The notes below the pieces were generated by a model. That model was not told the origin of the DNA, did not search any database, and was given only the letters and a program-made list of their open reading frames with translations. Below are positions 49,679-58,405 of a stretch of 64,000 bases of DNA, piece by piece (positions within the stretch are counted from its first letter, which is position 1; each line of letters begins with the position of its first letter). Source of the DNA: an uncultured Opitutaceae bacterium (GTDB lineage Bacteria; Verrucomicrobiota; Verrucomicrobiia; Opitutales; Opitutaceae); the NCBI GenBank assembly GCA_937902925.1, contig CALFNN010000037.1, positions 62,001-126,000 of the forward strand, given 5' to 3'. Position numbers and translations under genes: made by a program.

Positions 49679-49750
49679 CCCCCGCCCGCGCGGCAGTTTG
49701 CAATCACCGCTCGACCATCCGCCGCTCGCCGCCAAGTGTTCCCGCCGCCG

Positions 49751-51427
49751 ATGCCGAAGGCCAACCCTGCTCGCGATCACTCCGTCCCGGCGCCGCCGTC
49801 AACCGTGACGCCGACCGGCGGCCTGCCTTCCTGGCTCGCCATCGCGGTCCTCGCCGCCGTCACGCTGGCCGCCTATTGGCCGGCGCTCACCGCCGGCTTC
49901 GTCTGGGACGACAACGCCCATGTCACCGCCCCAGCGCTGCGTTCGCTCGCAGGACTGCGCCGGATCTGGTTCGAGGTGGGCGCCACCCAGCAGTTTTATC
50001 CACTCCTCCACACGGCGTTTTGGATCGAGCACCGGCTCTGGGGCGATGCCCCGCTCGGCTACCATCTGCTCAACATCGCACTCCACGTCGGTGCCGCCTG
50101 TCTGTTCGCATTGGTCCTTCGTCGGCTCACGATTCCCGGCGCGTGGCTGGCTGCGGCCATCTTCGCGCTCCATCCGGTGCACGTCGAATCCGTCGCCTGG
50201 ATCAGCGAGCAAAAGAACACCCTTTCCACCCTGTTCTACCTCGGCGCCACCCTCGCCTATTTGCGCTTCGACGTTTGGCGCCGGCCGACGCACTACGCGC
50301 TCGCGTCTGGCCTCTTCGTTCTCGCCCTGTCGACCAAGACCGTCACCGCCAGTCTGCCGGCGGCGCTGCTCGTGATCTTTTGGTGGCAGCGCGGACGCTT
50401 GGCGTGGCGGCGCGACGTCGCGCCCTTGCTCCCGTGGTTCACGCTCAGCGTCGCCGCCGGCGTGCTCACCGCATGGATCGAGCGGAAACTCATCGGCGCG
50501 GAAGGGGCGGCGTTCGCACTCGCGCCCATCCAGCGCCTCGAACTCGCCGGCCGCGCCCTCGCGTTTTATCTCGGCAAACTTCTCTGGCCCTCCGGTTTGA
50601 TTTTCATCTATCCCCGCTGGTCGCTCGATCCGGCGTCCGTTGGCCAGTGGATTCCGTCATTGGGGACGGTGGGGGTCGCAGCCTGGCTCTGGCACCGGCG
50701 GGCCTCGTCGCGCGCGGGTCTCGCCGCGTTTCTTTTTTTTACCGGGTCGCTTTTTCCCGCGCTCGGTTTTTTCAACCTCTTTCCATTCACCTACTCGTTC
50801 GTCGCCGACCATTTTCAATATCTCGCCAGCCTGGGCGTGATCGCGCTGGCCGGCGCCGCACTCGCGCGGCTGGCCGGCGGGCACCGGTTCGCCGGCGGCA
50901 TGCTGGTCGCGTCGCTGTTGTTGATCCTCGGCACACTGACGTGGCGCCAGAGCCGGACCTATCACGACGCGTCCACGCTGTTTCGCACGACCATCGCGCG
51001 AAACCCCGCTTGCTGGATGGCGTGCAACAACCTCGGCAAAGAATTCCTGGCGAACCCGGCGCAGATTTCCGCAGCGATCCCGCTGTTCGAACGCGCCCTC
51101 CAGCTCCGCCCGGACTACGCCGAGGCCGAAAGCAACCTTGGGCTCGCGCTGACGCAAACCGGCCGGCCTCGCGAAGCGATCCCGCACCTCGAGAAATCGC
51201 TGCGGCTCAAGCCCGGTCTCTACCAGACGCACAACAATCTGGGGATCGCGCTGGCCAGCGCCGGCCGCGCGCAGGAGGCGCTCGCCGCCTTCGCCGAGGC
51301 CGCACGCCTGAATCCTTATCTCCCCAACATCCAGGAAAACTGGGGCAAGGCGCTCCTCCTGCTCGATCGCCAACCGGAGGCCGCCGAACATTTCGCCGCG
51401 GCCGCGCGGTTGCGCGCCCGCCCGTGA
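49751..51427 (+). CDS. TMTC-type membrane protein with C-terminal TPR repeats (copy 2)
   Basis: A 558-residue paralogue of the protein at 44.7-46.6 kb. An N-terminal multi-pass region carries the signature LTAGFVWDDNAHVTAP and FALHPVHVESVAWISEQKN. Three to four TPR units follow (ACWMACNNLGKEFLANP, AEAESNLGLALTQTGRPREA, QTHNNLGIALASAGRAQEA). Probable polyprenyl-linked glycosyltransferase or a relative; substrate unknown. The ATG at 49751 is preferred to a GTG 15 nt upstream. Its stop is 5 bases from the stop of the convergent ndh gene. Confidence 0.85.
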   Translation: MPKANPARDHSVPAPPSTVTPTGGLPSWLAIAVLAAVTLAAYWPALTAGFVWDDNAHVTAPALRSLAGLRRIWFEVGATQQFYPLLHTAFWIEHRLWGDAPLGYHLLNIALHVGAACLFALVLRRLTIPGAWLAAAIFALHPVHVESVAWISEQKNTLSTLFYLGATLAYLRFDVWRRPTHYALASGLFVLALSTKTVTASLPAALLVIFWWQRGRLAWRRDVAPLLPWFTLSVAAGVLTAWIERKLIGAEGAAFALAPIQRLELAGRALAFYLGKLLWPSGLIFIYPRWSLDPASVGQWIPSLGTVGVAAWLWHRRASSRAGLAAFLFFTGSLFPALGFFNLFPFTYSFVADHFQYLASLGVIALAGAALARLAGGHRFAGGMLVASLLLILGTLTWRQSRTYHDASTLFRTTIARNPACWMACNNLGKEFLANPAQISAAIPLFERALQLRPDYAEAESNLGLALTQTGRPREAIPHLEKSLRLKPGLYQTHNNLGIALASAGRAQEALAAFAEAARLNPYLPNIQENWGKALLLLDRQPEAAEHFAAAARLRARP

Positions 51428-51431
51428 CGGC

Positions 51432-52730
51432 CTACGCCGAGCCCGCCGATTTCTCCCCGGAAAGCCCCGTGATGATCCGGGCGCCACGTTTGTAGGTCAG
51501 ATAAGAGTAGGTCCATTGCAGCAGCACGGAGATCCGGTTTCGAAACCCGATCAGAAACAGCAGGTGCACCGTCAGCCACGCGAGCCACGCCGGGTAGCCG
51601 CTGAGATGGACGCCATTGATATCCGCCACCGCGGCCGACCGCCCGATCGTCGCCATCGAGCCCTTGTCGCGATAGACAAACGGCTCGCGCCCCGGCGGCG
51701 CGAGTTTTTCGCCACGCAGCTCGCGTGCAATGACCCTGGCGGCGTGCCGGCCCATTTGCATCGCTCCCTGTGCGACGCCGGGAACGGTCACGCCCTTCGC
51801 ATCGACCAACGTGACGATGTCACCGACCGCAAAAACCCCGGGGAATCCCGGCACACTGAGATCCGGCAGCACCTTGATCCGGCCCGCACGGTCGGCTTCG
51901 ACCCCGAGTTGGCGGGCAACCGGCACCGCGACGACCCCGGCGCCCCAGATGATATTGTCCGCGCGGATCGTCTGCCCGCCCGCGACCACCTCGCCCCGTC
52001 GGATTGCCTCGACCCGCATGCCCGTCCGCACCTCGACGCCGAGTTTTTCGAGCTGCCGCTGCGCGCTCGCCGAGAGCTCGGGCGGAAACGTCGCGAGCAC
52101 CCGCGGACTCCCCTCGATCAGGAGCACGCGAGCCTTCGACGGATCGATCCGGTCGAAATCCTTGTTGAGCACGGTGCGCGTGAGCTCCGCAAACGTCCCC
52201 GCCAGTTCCACGCCCGTCGGGCCTCCTCCGATGACGACGATGCTCATCGCCGCCTCGCGTTTGGCCGGATCGGATTCGGTCTCGGCATTTTCGAACGAAC
52301 ACAGGACTTGCCGCCGGATGCGCAAGGCATCGTCGAGCGTCTTCAGCCCCGGCGCCACCTGTTCCCATTCCGGATGACCGAAATAATTCGTCACGCCGCC
52401 GGCCGCGATGACGAGATAGTCGTAGCTCAATTCGCCGCGCGTGTGCCGCACGCGTTTTCCCGGCAGATCGAAACCCGTCACCTCGCCCATGATGACCTCG
52501 AGGTTGGGCCGGCCGCCAAAAATCGTGCGCACGGGCTGGGCGATATCCACCGCCGCCAGCCCCGCGGTCGCCACCTGATAGAGGAGCGGTTGAAAAAGAT
52601 GATGATTCTGCCGGTCGATGAGCGTGAGACGGGCGGCGGGGGCGGGAAAATGGCGCACGAACGCCAGACCGCCGAAGCCGGCGCCGATCACGACGATGTG
52701 CGGCAGAGGAGAAACCTTGGGCGATGCCAT
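51432..52730 (-). CDS. ndh: Type II NADH dehydrogenase
   Basis: A 432-residue flavoprotein of the NDH-2 family that passes electrons from NADH to quinone without proton pumping. Two Rossmann motifs are clear: FAD at IVVIGAGFGGL and NADH at IVVIGGGPTGVELAGTFAEL. FPGVFAVGDIVTL and PGVAQGAMQMGRHAA match the family, and the C-terminal hydrophobic/amphipathic segment (AWLAWLTVHLLFLIGFRNR) is the usual membrane anchor. The start MASPKVSPLPHIVVIG at 52730 puts the FAD motif close to the N-terminus. A complex I operon begins at the right edge of the window, so the cell has both NADH routes. Confidence 0.92.
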   Translation of the reverse strand: MASPKVSPLPHIVVIGAGFGGLAFVRHFPAPAARLTLIDRQNHHLFQPLLYQVATAGLAAVDIAQPVRTIFGGRPNLEVIMGEVTGFDLPGKRVRHTRGELSYDYLVIAAGGVTNYFGHPEWEQVAPGLKTLDDALRIRRQVLCSFENAETESDPAKREAAMSIVVIGGGPTGVELAGTFAELTRTVLNKDFDRIDPSKARVLLIEGSPRVLATFPPELSASAQRQLEKLGVEVRTGMRVEAIRRGEVVAGGQTIRADNIIWGAGVVAVPVARQLGVEADRAGRIKVLPDLSVPGFPGVFAVGDIVTLVDAKGVTVPGVAQGAMQMGRHAARVIARELRGEKLAPPGREPFVYRDKGSMATIGRSAAVADINGVHLSGYPAWLAWLTVHLLFLIGFRNRISVLLQWTYSYLTYKRGARIITGLSGEKSAGSA

Positions 52731-52830
52731 GGTAAAAAACGCTGACCGCCCGCCGCCCGGAGGCAACCTGTCGCCCGACAAATTTGCTGTTCTTCAGGCA
52801 TGAATAAATTCTAGCTCACCATTCCACCTC

Positions 52831-53133
52831 ATGCGCGCGCCCGCCAACATCCAGCTTATCGGTGAAGAAGTCGCCATTGTCTGGGACGACGGCGTGGAGA
52901 GTTATTTCCCGTTCGAACGGCTCCGCGCCGCCTCGCCCAGCGCCGCCAACCAGGGCGAACGCGACATTCTCGGCAACCAATATGGCGGCGACGGTCCGAA
53001 GAAATTCGACGGCGTGCAGGTTCTCGGCTGGGACGTGATCGGGAACTACGCGATCCGGTTCGAGTTCAGCGACGGTCACCGCACGGGACTTTACAGCTAC
53101 GACTACCTGAGAAAACTCGCCGGCCAGCCCTGA
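52831..53133 (+). CDS. DUF971-family protein
   Basis: A 100-residue protein of the DUF971 (GBBH-like N-terminal) family, recognised from IVWDDGVESYFPFERLR, VLGWDVIGNYAIRFEFSDGH and GLYSYDYLRKL. Family members occur alone or fused to oxygenases, and some are linked to iron-sulfur cluster handling; the function here is not known. It is followed after seven bases by hisI, so the two probably share a transcript. Confidence 0.85.
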   Translation: MRAPANIQLIGEEVAIVWDDGVESYFPFERLRAASPSAANQGERDILGNQYGGDGPKKFDGVQVLGWDVIGNYAIRFEFSDGHRTGLYSYDYLRKLAGQP

Positions 53134-53140
53134 TATTTCC

Positions 53141-53596
53141 ATGTCCACCTACGTCTTCCCCGCCCGCACCACCACCGCCGAGATCGAGCTCGGCACGACG
53201 TTGCAACCGAAATTCGGCGCCGACGGCCTGATCCCGTGCATCACGCAGGATGTCCACACGGGCGACGTCCTGATGTTCGCGTTCATGAATGCCGAGGCGC
53301 TGGCGCACACGCTCCGGACGAGAAAGGCCACCTACTGGAGCCGCTCGCGCAGCAAACTCTGGGTGAAGGGTGAGGAGTCCGGAAACGTCCAGCACGTGCG
53401 CGAACTCCGCACCGACTGCGACCAGGACGTGCTGCTCCTCAAGGTCGAGCAATCCGGCGCCGCCAACGCCTCGTGCCACAACGGCTACAAATCCTGTTTT
53501 TACCGCAAACTCGCCGACCTCGACGATCCCGCGCTAAAATTGCAGTTCACCGCCGAGCGCCTCTTCGATCCCGCCACCGTCTACAAGAAAAAGTAA
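53141..53596 (+). CDS. hisI: Phosphoribosyl-AMP cyclohydrolase
   Basis: A 151-residue HisI, the third step of histidine synthesis (opening the purine ring of PR-AMP). Family motifs are complete: ATYWSRSRSKLWVKGEESGN, then RTDCDQDVLLLKV with the Mg-binding Asp cluster, then CHNGYKSCFYR, whose Cys residues bind zinc with the Cys of DCDQD. There is no HisE (pyrophosphohydrolase) fusion, and no other his gene is adjacent, so the pathway is dispersed in this genome. Confidence 0.95.
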   Translation: MSTYVFPARTTTAEIELGTTLQPKFGADGLIPCITQDVHTGDVLMFAFMNAEALAHTLRTRKATYWSRSRSKLWVKGEESGNVQHVRELRTDCDQDVLLLKVEQSGAANASCHNGYKSCFYRKLADLDDPALKLQFTAERLFDPATVYKKK

Positions 53597-53607
53597 CGGC
53601 GCGCCGG

Positions 53608-54066
53608 TCAGCCGGTCTTCACCGCCACATATTCGCCGTGGAACCGGGCGACCGTGGTCCCATCGCAGGTCAGCCCGGCGCCGAGCGCAAGCCGGGCCTT
53701 GTCATGGCGGGCGAGCGTTCGCAGGAATTTTTCGAAGTCGGCGGGCTGCGGCGCCGCGCACCGGGCCGCGAATTCGCCCGCGATCGGCGCGAGATACTCG
53801 ACGCCGTTTTTCTGAATCACCAGGCGTGAGGCCTGACCGGCAGATTGCAGCGCGAAATGCAGCCAGGTCCACGCCGACAGGATCGCGACCGCCGAGACGC
53901 TGCCACCGAAAACGGTCGCGCGATGGTTGACGTTGGGCGCGAGCGGCGCCGCCAGCGTCGCACCCGTCGCATCGCACACCTGCACGCGCACCCCCATCGC
54001 GGCGGAGATGGGAATGTGCCGGTGCAAATAGGCCTCGATCTCGCCCGCAGTGGGCACGGCGGCCAT
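53608..54066 (-). CDS. YiiD-type hotdog thioesterase-like protein
   Basis: A 152-residue single-domain protein resembling the C-terminal putative thioesterase domain of YiiD: IPISAAMGVRVQVCDATG, NHRATVFGGSVSAVAILSAW and SRLVIQKNGVEYLAPIAGEF. A hotdog fold acting on an acyl-CoA or acyl-carrier substrate is likely but unproven. It lies 18 nt after the larger protein gene upstream on the same strand and may be co-expressed with it; it is convergent with hisI. Confidence 0.75.
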   Translation of the reverse strand: MAAVPTAGEIEAYLHRHIPISAAMGVRVQVCDATGATLAAPLAPNVNHRATVFGGSVSAVAILSAWTWLHFALQSAGQASRLVIQKNGVEYLAPIAGEFAARCAAPQPADFEKFLRTLARHDKARLALGAGLTCDGTTVARFHGEYVAVKTG

Positions 54067-54084
54067 GGCGCAAGCCGCGAAAGG

Positions 54085-56166
54085 TCAGTTTGTCGCCGCG
54101 GGCGGAAGCGGCGGCTCCCCGACGGCCGGCGAAACCGCCGGCTCGGCCTCCGCGGGCGCGGACACGACTTCGCCCGCCGGCGGCTCGGCCGGAGCAGCGA
54201 CCGCATCCGGGCCGCCGGGCTCCGAAGTCGGCGCACTGGCTTCCGCGCCAGGCGCATCGGCCGCCGGAGGCAACGGTGCCGCAGCCTCGGACGCCGGTTT
54301 CGCCTCGAACGGCGGGGACGACGGGGGCGCCTCGGGAAAGTTCTCGGGATCGTGCTCCTCGGCCTCGACCTCTTTCTTGCGCGCCTCGACCATCGGCGGC
54401 GGCGCAAACAGCCGGCCGTCGATGAACTCCGTGACGTAGCCCTCGCGCACCAGCCACATGAGGTCGCCTTGCAGCCGGGCGATTTTTGCGCGTTCCTCGA
54501 TCGAGGGCGCGGCGGGCTCGGCCTTGGCCGGCGCCTCGGCCGCCGGGGCCGCCTCCCCCGCCGGAGCGGAGGGCGCGACCGGTGCCGGCGCCACGACGAT
54601 GCCGAGGAATTTCGCCGCGAGTTCACTGGCGCGGATCATCGGGTGCACCTCGATAAACGAGATAAGCGCGCCGATGCTGTCGGCAAATGTCTGTCCGGGA
54701 ACGCGGAATTTCCGCTTCACCGCGCAGACATAGGACACGCCCTTCGAACCCTTCTTGAAGATGGTGAAATGCTCGCGGCGCAGGCGACCGCGCAACGCGT
54801 TCGCCGTATCGAGGGGAAACCGGCGCTGGCGCTCGAGCGCCCCCTCCACCGCGCGGCGGATTTCGCCGGGCGGCATCGTTTCCGCAACCTTGCCGTGGAA
54901 ACGGGCGCTCTCGGCATGGCGCACGACTTTTTCCCGCGCGTGCGTGAGGAGATAAAGGCGCGCGTCCTCGAGCGAATCGAAGGTCGGCACAACCGGCGCG
55001 GCGGTCTCCGCTGGAGCCGCCGCGGGCGGCGTCTCCACCGGGGCGGCGTTTTCCCCGGCCGGCGCGGCCGGGGCCGCGTCGCTGGCCGGACTCGATTCCG
55101 GCACCGGACTCTTCGCCGGCTCGGCCGGCTTTGGCGCCGCGAGCGTTTTCCACGTGTAACGCGTGGTCTTCTTCATCTTCTCGAGCCACTGATTCACGAC
55201 CTCGGGGTCGCGGATGGTCTCGATCCGGCTGCGAAACGCCTCGAACGGCATCCGCGCGACCTTCGCCGCGTGATGTTGCTGCACGATCTGGTTGTAACGG
55301 TGATAATTTGGCGGCCCGAGCAGCTCGCCGGTCACACCGCATTTATTGATGACCTGATAGTTTCCCTTCGGCGGGTCGACCTCGACCTCGGCGGCATCGA
55401 AAAACAGTCCCAGATGATGAGCCAGCACATGGGCCACGGCCGCGTCGTCGCTCTCGAACGGCAGATGGTCGGGCACCGAAATATAGAAGGGCTGTTTGGC
55501 GGGCTTGGCGGGAGACTCCGCCGTCGGAGTTTCGGGCCCGGCGGCTGACCGGGGCGCGGCGAATTCGGGCATCTTGCGCGTAACGACGACGACGAAACGA
55601 TCGGTCTTGTCGACCACGGTGCGCGCGATTTCAAACAGCTCGATCGTGCGGCAGGACTTCCGGATCGTTTGCACGAGGGTGTTGAAGCTCGTGTCCTCCG
55701 GATAAAAGGTGACGTTGAAAAACGGGCTGTCATACGGACCGCGATCCTGCTGCTCGTTGCGACCGCCATAGCGTGGACCACCCCGGTCGCCGCCACCGGG
55801 GCCGTCGCGGCGGGGCCCGCCGCGATATTCACCACCCTCGCGCCGCGGGCGGGCACCGCCCGAGAATTCGCGGCGATCCGCTGCCCCCGGGGCGCTGGTC
55901 GGGGCGCCCGCGACCCCATCGCCACCGGCCGGGCCGGCGGGTTTCCGAAAAGAGCGCCGGTCGCGGTTCATCGGAGCTCCGCCACCCGGGCCGTCCCGCC
56001 GGTCCTCACGCCGGGGCCGGTCGCCCCCGTGGTCACGTTCGCGACGGTCGGAGGGGGACGATTTGTCCTGGGTCCATTGCGTGCCGAAGCTGAAGCCCTG
56101 TAGCTGGCTCAGATCGAGTTTGTTGAAATCCGCGGGCGGATTCTCCTTGGGAACATTGTCGTCCAT
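54085..56166 (-). CDS. Conserved low-complexity protein with Arg/Gly-rich N-terminal region
   Basis: A 693-residue protein I cannot assign to a characterised family. An N-terminal disordered stretch (about 30-160) is rich in Arg, Gly and Asp with RGG-like patches, as in RNA-binding proteins. A compact region follows (NVTFYPEDTSFNTLVQTIRK, FESDDAAVAHVLAHHLGLFF), then an Ala/Pro linker, then a second compact region (RREHFTIFKKGSKGVSYVC) and a long Ala/Pro/Glu tail. The RGG-like segment plus two folded parts suggest nucleic-acid binding; this is only a suggestion. The start MDDNVPKENPP at 56166 is preferred; an upstream ATG at 56217 is possible. Confidence 0.7.
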   Translation of the reverse strand: MDDNVPKENPPADFNKLDLSQLQGFSFGTQWTQDKSSPSDRRERDHGGDRPRREDRRDGPGGGAPMNRDRRSFRKPAGPAGGDGVAGAPTSAPGAADRREFSGGARPRREGGEYRGGPRRDGPGGGDRGGPRYGGRNEQQDRGPYDSPFFNVTFYPEDTSFNTLVQTIRKSCRTIELFEIARTVVDKTDRFVVVVTRKMPEFAAPRSAAGPETPTAESPAKPAKQPFYISVPDHLPFESDDAAVAHVLAHHLGLFFDAAEVEVDPPKGNYQVINKCGVTGELLGPPNYHRYNQIVQQHHAAKVARMPFEAFRSRIETIRDPEVVNQWLEKMKKTTRYTWKTLAAPKPAEPAKSPVPESSPASDAAPAAPAGENAAPVETPPAAAPAETAAPVVPTFDSLEDARLYLLTHAREKVVRHAESARFHGKVAETMPPGEIRRAVEGALERQRRFPLDTANALRGRLRREHFTIFKKGSKGVSYVCAVKRKFRVPGQTFADSIGALISFIEVHPMIRASELAAKFLGIVVAPAPVAPSAPAGEAAPAAEAPAKAEPAAPSIEERAKIARLQGDLMWLVREGYVTEFIDGRLFAPPPMVEARKKEVEAEEHDPENFPEAPPSSPPFEAKPASEAAAPLPPAADAPGAEASAPTSEPGGPDAVAAPAEPPAGEVVSAPAEAEPAVSPAVGEPPLPPAATN

Positions 56167-56304
56167 GTAGTCCGAAAAAGCGGGCGTAGGCCCGCGTGGG
56201 TTGGCGTGGTGTTGCAAGACCGGGTCGCAGTCGCTGCCGAGTGTCCACGTGCCACGGGGGGAGTGGCAAGCAGTTTCCCGACAACAGCGGCCCTCCCGGG
56301 ACAG

Positions 56305-57063
56305 CTAGGCGGCGTAGAAGTTGCCTGCCTCGACCGTCCCCGGCATTATCGCTCGCCGCGCGGTTCTGACATTGAACGAAAACGCCGTGAGGGAATCGCG
56401 GGTCCGCACGCGCAAGACCGAGCCGTGAAAGCGCACGCACATACGGGCGATATAAAGCCCGAGACCAGGGCTGCCGATCTTGCTCGTGTATTTCACGGGG
56501 TGCCCCAGCTCGAAGAGATACGGCATGTGGTCGGCCGGTATCCCGGGGCCGCCGTTGGCCACGGACAACTGCCAGACTTCCTCGCGCACCGGCGAAAGGC
56601 GGACGCGCACCCACGTCCCATGGGCATAGGCAACAGCGTTGCCGATCAGATTGACGAGGGCGTGGCGAATCAGCGTCGGCGAGAACGAGCAATGCATCGC
56701 GGGCGGCATTTCCAGGGCAATCGGCGCCCCGGAAGGCCAGACCCCGGGCTCACGCACGAGGTCGCCGATGAACGTCGACAGGTCCCCGGGCCCGTAGTCA
56801 GCCGCACCGCTTCGCGTCAGGAACAGGAAACGCATCCCCGAGAGCAGCTCGCTCATCCGCTTCACGCCGCCCTGGATGTCGCGCAGGCAGCGCGCACGTT
56901 CCCTGTCGTCCGTTACCGCGGAAAAGACCGAGACGGAAAGCGACACCTGGCAGAGCACATTGGCCAGATCGTGCTGCAAGAGCCCGGGCAGGAGCGCCCG
57001 CTCTTCCGAGAGTTTCCGCTCTTCCTCCAGTGCCTGAAAAAGTGCCTCTTCAAGCGAAGGCAT
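56305..57063 (-). CDS. Cytosolic sensor histidine kinase without sensor or receiver domain
   Basis: A 252-residue kinase with no membrane segment. A short N-terminal coiled helix leads to the phospho-acceptor box LLQHDLANVLCQVSLSV, then the ATPase boxes N (HALVNLIGNAVAYAHG), G1 (VANGGPGIPADH) and G2 (GSPGLGLYIAR). It lacks an extracellular sensor, so it probably receives its signal from a partner protein. The start MPSLEEALFQALEEER at 57063 overlaps the end of the 80-residue protein gene by 14 nt, which implies coupling to that gene and to the YcaO gene before it. The partner regulator could be the LuxR-type protein at 62.0-62.7 kb. Confidence 0.85.
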   Translation of the reverse strand: MPSLEEALFQALEEERKLSEERALLPGLLQHDLANVLCQVSLSVSVFSAVTDDRERARCLRDIQGGVKRMSELLSGMRFLFLTRSGAADYGPGDLSTFIGDLVREPGVWPSGAPIALEMPPAMHCSFSPTLIRHALVNLIGNAVAYAHGTWVRVRLSPVREEVWQLSVANGGPGIPADHMPYLFELGHPVKYTSKIGSPGLGLYIARMCVRFHGSVLRVRTRDSLTAFSFNVRTARRAIMPGTVEAGNFYAA

Positions 57064-57292
57064 GATCCGCCTTGGGGACATAGCGGTAGGCCCCGGGCAG
57101 TCCCCACTTCATCGTTTCCACCGCCTCGAGCATCGCGGGCCGGGAACCCTGCCGGATCGCGAGCATCAGTTCGATGCCGTCGCGCGGGGTGATTCTTTCC
57201 TCCTGGATCGCGGCGCGCAGCGCGGTCAACGCCGCGGTCCGGTCGCCGCGGTTCACGCAGTCACGAATTTGGGTCAAAGTCAGTTGATTCAT
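57050..57292 (-). CDS. 80-residue protein of unknown function between YcaO and kinase genes
   Basis: A small, soluble, probably all-helical protein (MNQLTLTQIRDCVNRGDRT, then ALTALRAAIQEERITPRDGI) with two helical pairs and a C-terminal aromatic stretch (WGLPGAYRYVP). I do not recognise a family. It starts three bases after the YcaO stop and overlaps the kinase start, so it is tightly held between the two. It could be an adaptor passing a signal to the kinase, by analogy with small kinase partners; this is speculation from position. Confidence 0.7.
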   Translation of the reverse strand: MNQLTLTQIRDCVNRGDRTAALTALRAAIQEERITPRDGIELMLAIRQGSRPAMLEAVETMKWGLPGAYRYVPKADHAFA

Positions 57293-57295
57293 AAG

Positions 57296-58180
57296 TCACC
57301 AGAAAAAGAAAGAGCTTTTCGGATCCAGATATTCGCGCGACGGCATCTCGGGCACCACGCGCCACACGGTCGCATACTTCGACCACGGGCCGGGCAGCTC
57401 ACCGTCGAACTGCACGGACCACTCGGCTTCGCGGTGCGGCTTGCGGTCGAACACGCGGCGGAGGAACTCGGCATGGCCTTCCTCGCCGGCAAAATACAGG
57501 CAACGGCGCTCGAAGCAGTTCGGCACCTCGCGGACCACGCTGCGCAGCTTGTAATAGCCGACCACAAACTCGTTGCGGGCCAGTTCCACCGCCGCGCGCG
57601 CCGCCGCGGTGCGAAAGGTCGAGCCCGCCGAGTAACCGTAGCTCACGTGTCCGGCAGCCGACCGGCGGAACAGCAGGGCCACCTCGCCAAACTTCGCGCT
57701 GTGCTCCAGACGAAGCGCGGTGACGCCGAGGAGCGCGTCGCCCACGACGGAAGCGCGCATGTGACCGGACCACCAGGAAATCAAGGCCCAGCGCTCGAGT
57801 GCCTCAAGGTGCGCGCGCTTGCGCGCCTGCGCCTTGAACAACCCGGGGAACGCGGCCATGCCGTTGGTCGAATTATCGACATCGAAGCCGTATCTGGCGG
57901 CATCGTCGCCGTTGGAAAGCGTGTAGAATGCCCAGCGCTCGAGCGCTTCGGAGATCGCCATATGACGCGCGACTTGAGCCGAACCGCTCGCCCCGGTGCC
58001 GTCGGCGTTGCCGTAAACCGACAGCGGGGCCTTACCTTGAATCAGACCGGGCGCCAGATAGGCGTTCGCCTGATGCGCCTGCCGCCCCAGCACATCGATG
58101 GATCCCGACGAGACGCGCTCGATGGGACCTCCGTCAGTCGTGAAGATGTCACGATAGTTGATGGCGGCGAGGCTGAACAC
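57296..58180 (-). CDS. Short YcaO-like protein
   Basis: A 294-residue protein with the main YcaO ATP-binding elements in order: QVARHMAISEALERWAFY (the SxxxExxER-type motif), DNSTNGMAAFPGLFKAQ then HLEALERWALISWW (the second Glu/Arg motif), and GSTFRTAAARAAVELARNEF (the third conserved helix). YcaO enzymes activate peptide backbone amides with ATP to make azolines, thioamides or amidines, or serve in RimO-linked modification. This one is shorter than the usual 400-plus residues, with no partner E1-like or TfuA gene nearby, and ends in a run of aromatics (SSFFFW). The start is GTG at 58180. It follows a 54-residue secreted-peptide gene by 11 bases. Substrate unknown. Confidence 0.75.
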   Translation of the reverse strand: MFSLAAINYRDIFTTDGGPIERVSSGSIDVLGRQAHQANAYLAPGLIQGKAPLSVYGNADGTGASGSAQVARHMAISEALERWAFYTLSNGDDAARYGFDVDNSTNGMAAFPGLFKAQARKRAHLEALERWALISWWSGHMRASVVGDALLGVTALRLEHSAKFGEVALLFRRSAAGHVSYGYSAGSTFRTAAARAAVELARNEFVVGYYKLRSVVREVPNCFERRCLYFAGEEGHAEFLRRVFDRKPHREAEWSVQFDGELPGPWSKYATVWRVVPEMPSREYLDPKSSFFFW

Positions 58181-58191
58181 GGGAAGTGCGA

Positions 58192-58356
58192 TCAGTTTTC
58201 GTTCGTGCCGCAGGGCAATCCGGGACCATCCATGACGGAGCCGGCCGCGCCCTTGGCGTGACCGAGGGTATCGAATCTTTCGGCGGCATGAGTTGCACCC
58301 ACGGCCAGAAACATCGTAGAAAACAAAGCGAGCAGGAGGGAGGATATCTTTTTCAT
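58192..58356 (-). CDS. 54-residue secreted small peptide, first gene of the YcaO operon
   Basis: ATG at 58354-58356 opens a 54-codon frame ending TGA at 58192-58194. It has a textbook Sec signal peptide: KK start, hydrophobic core SLLLALFSTMFLAVGA, and probable cleavage after THA. That leaves about 30 residues beginning AERFDTLGHAKG and ending GLPCGTNEN, with one Cys, one Ser and two Thr. The duplicated purine-rich leader AGGTGAAAGGTGAA directly before ATG gives a good ribosome-binding site, rare in this window. It lies 11 bases before the YcaO-like gene, so co-expression is likely. It may be a secreted signal or a modified peptide precursor; RiPP leaders are not normally Sec signals, so either reading is tentative. 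Confidence 0.75.
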   Translation of the reverse strand: MKKISSLLLALFSTMFLAVGATHAAERFDTLGHAKGAAGSVMDGPGLPCGTNEN

Positions 58357-58405
58357 TTCACCTTTCACCTTACGCCAGTCCCGTTAAGTCTTCTACCGCG
58401 CCGTT

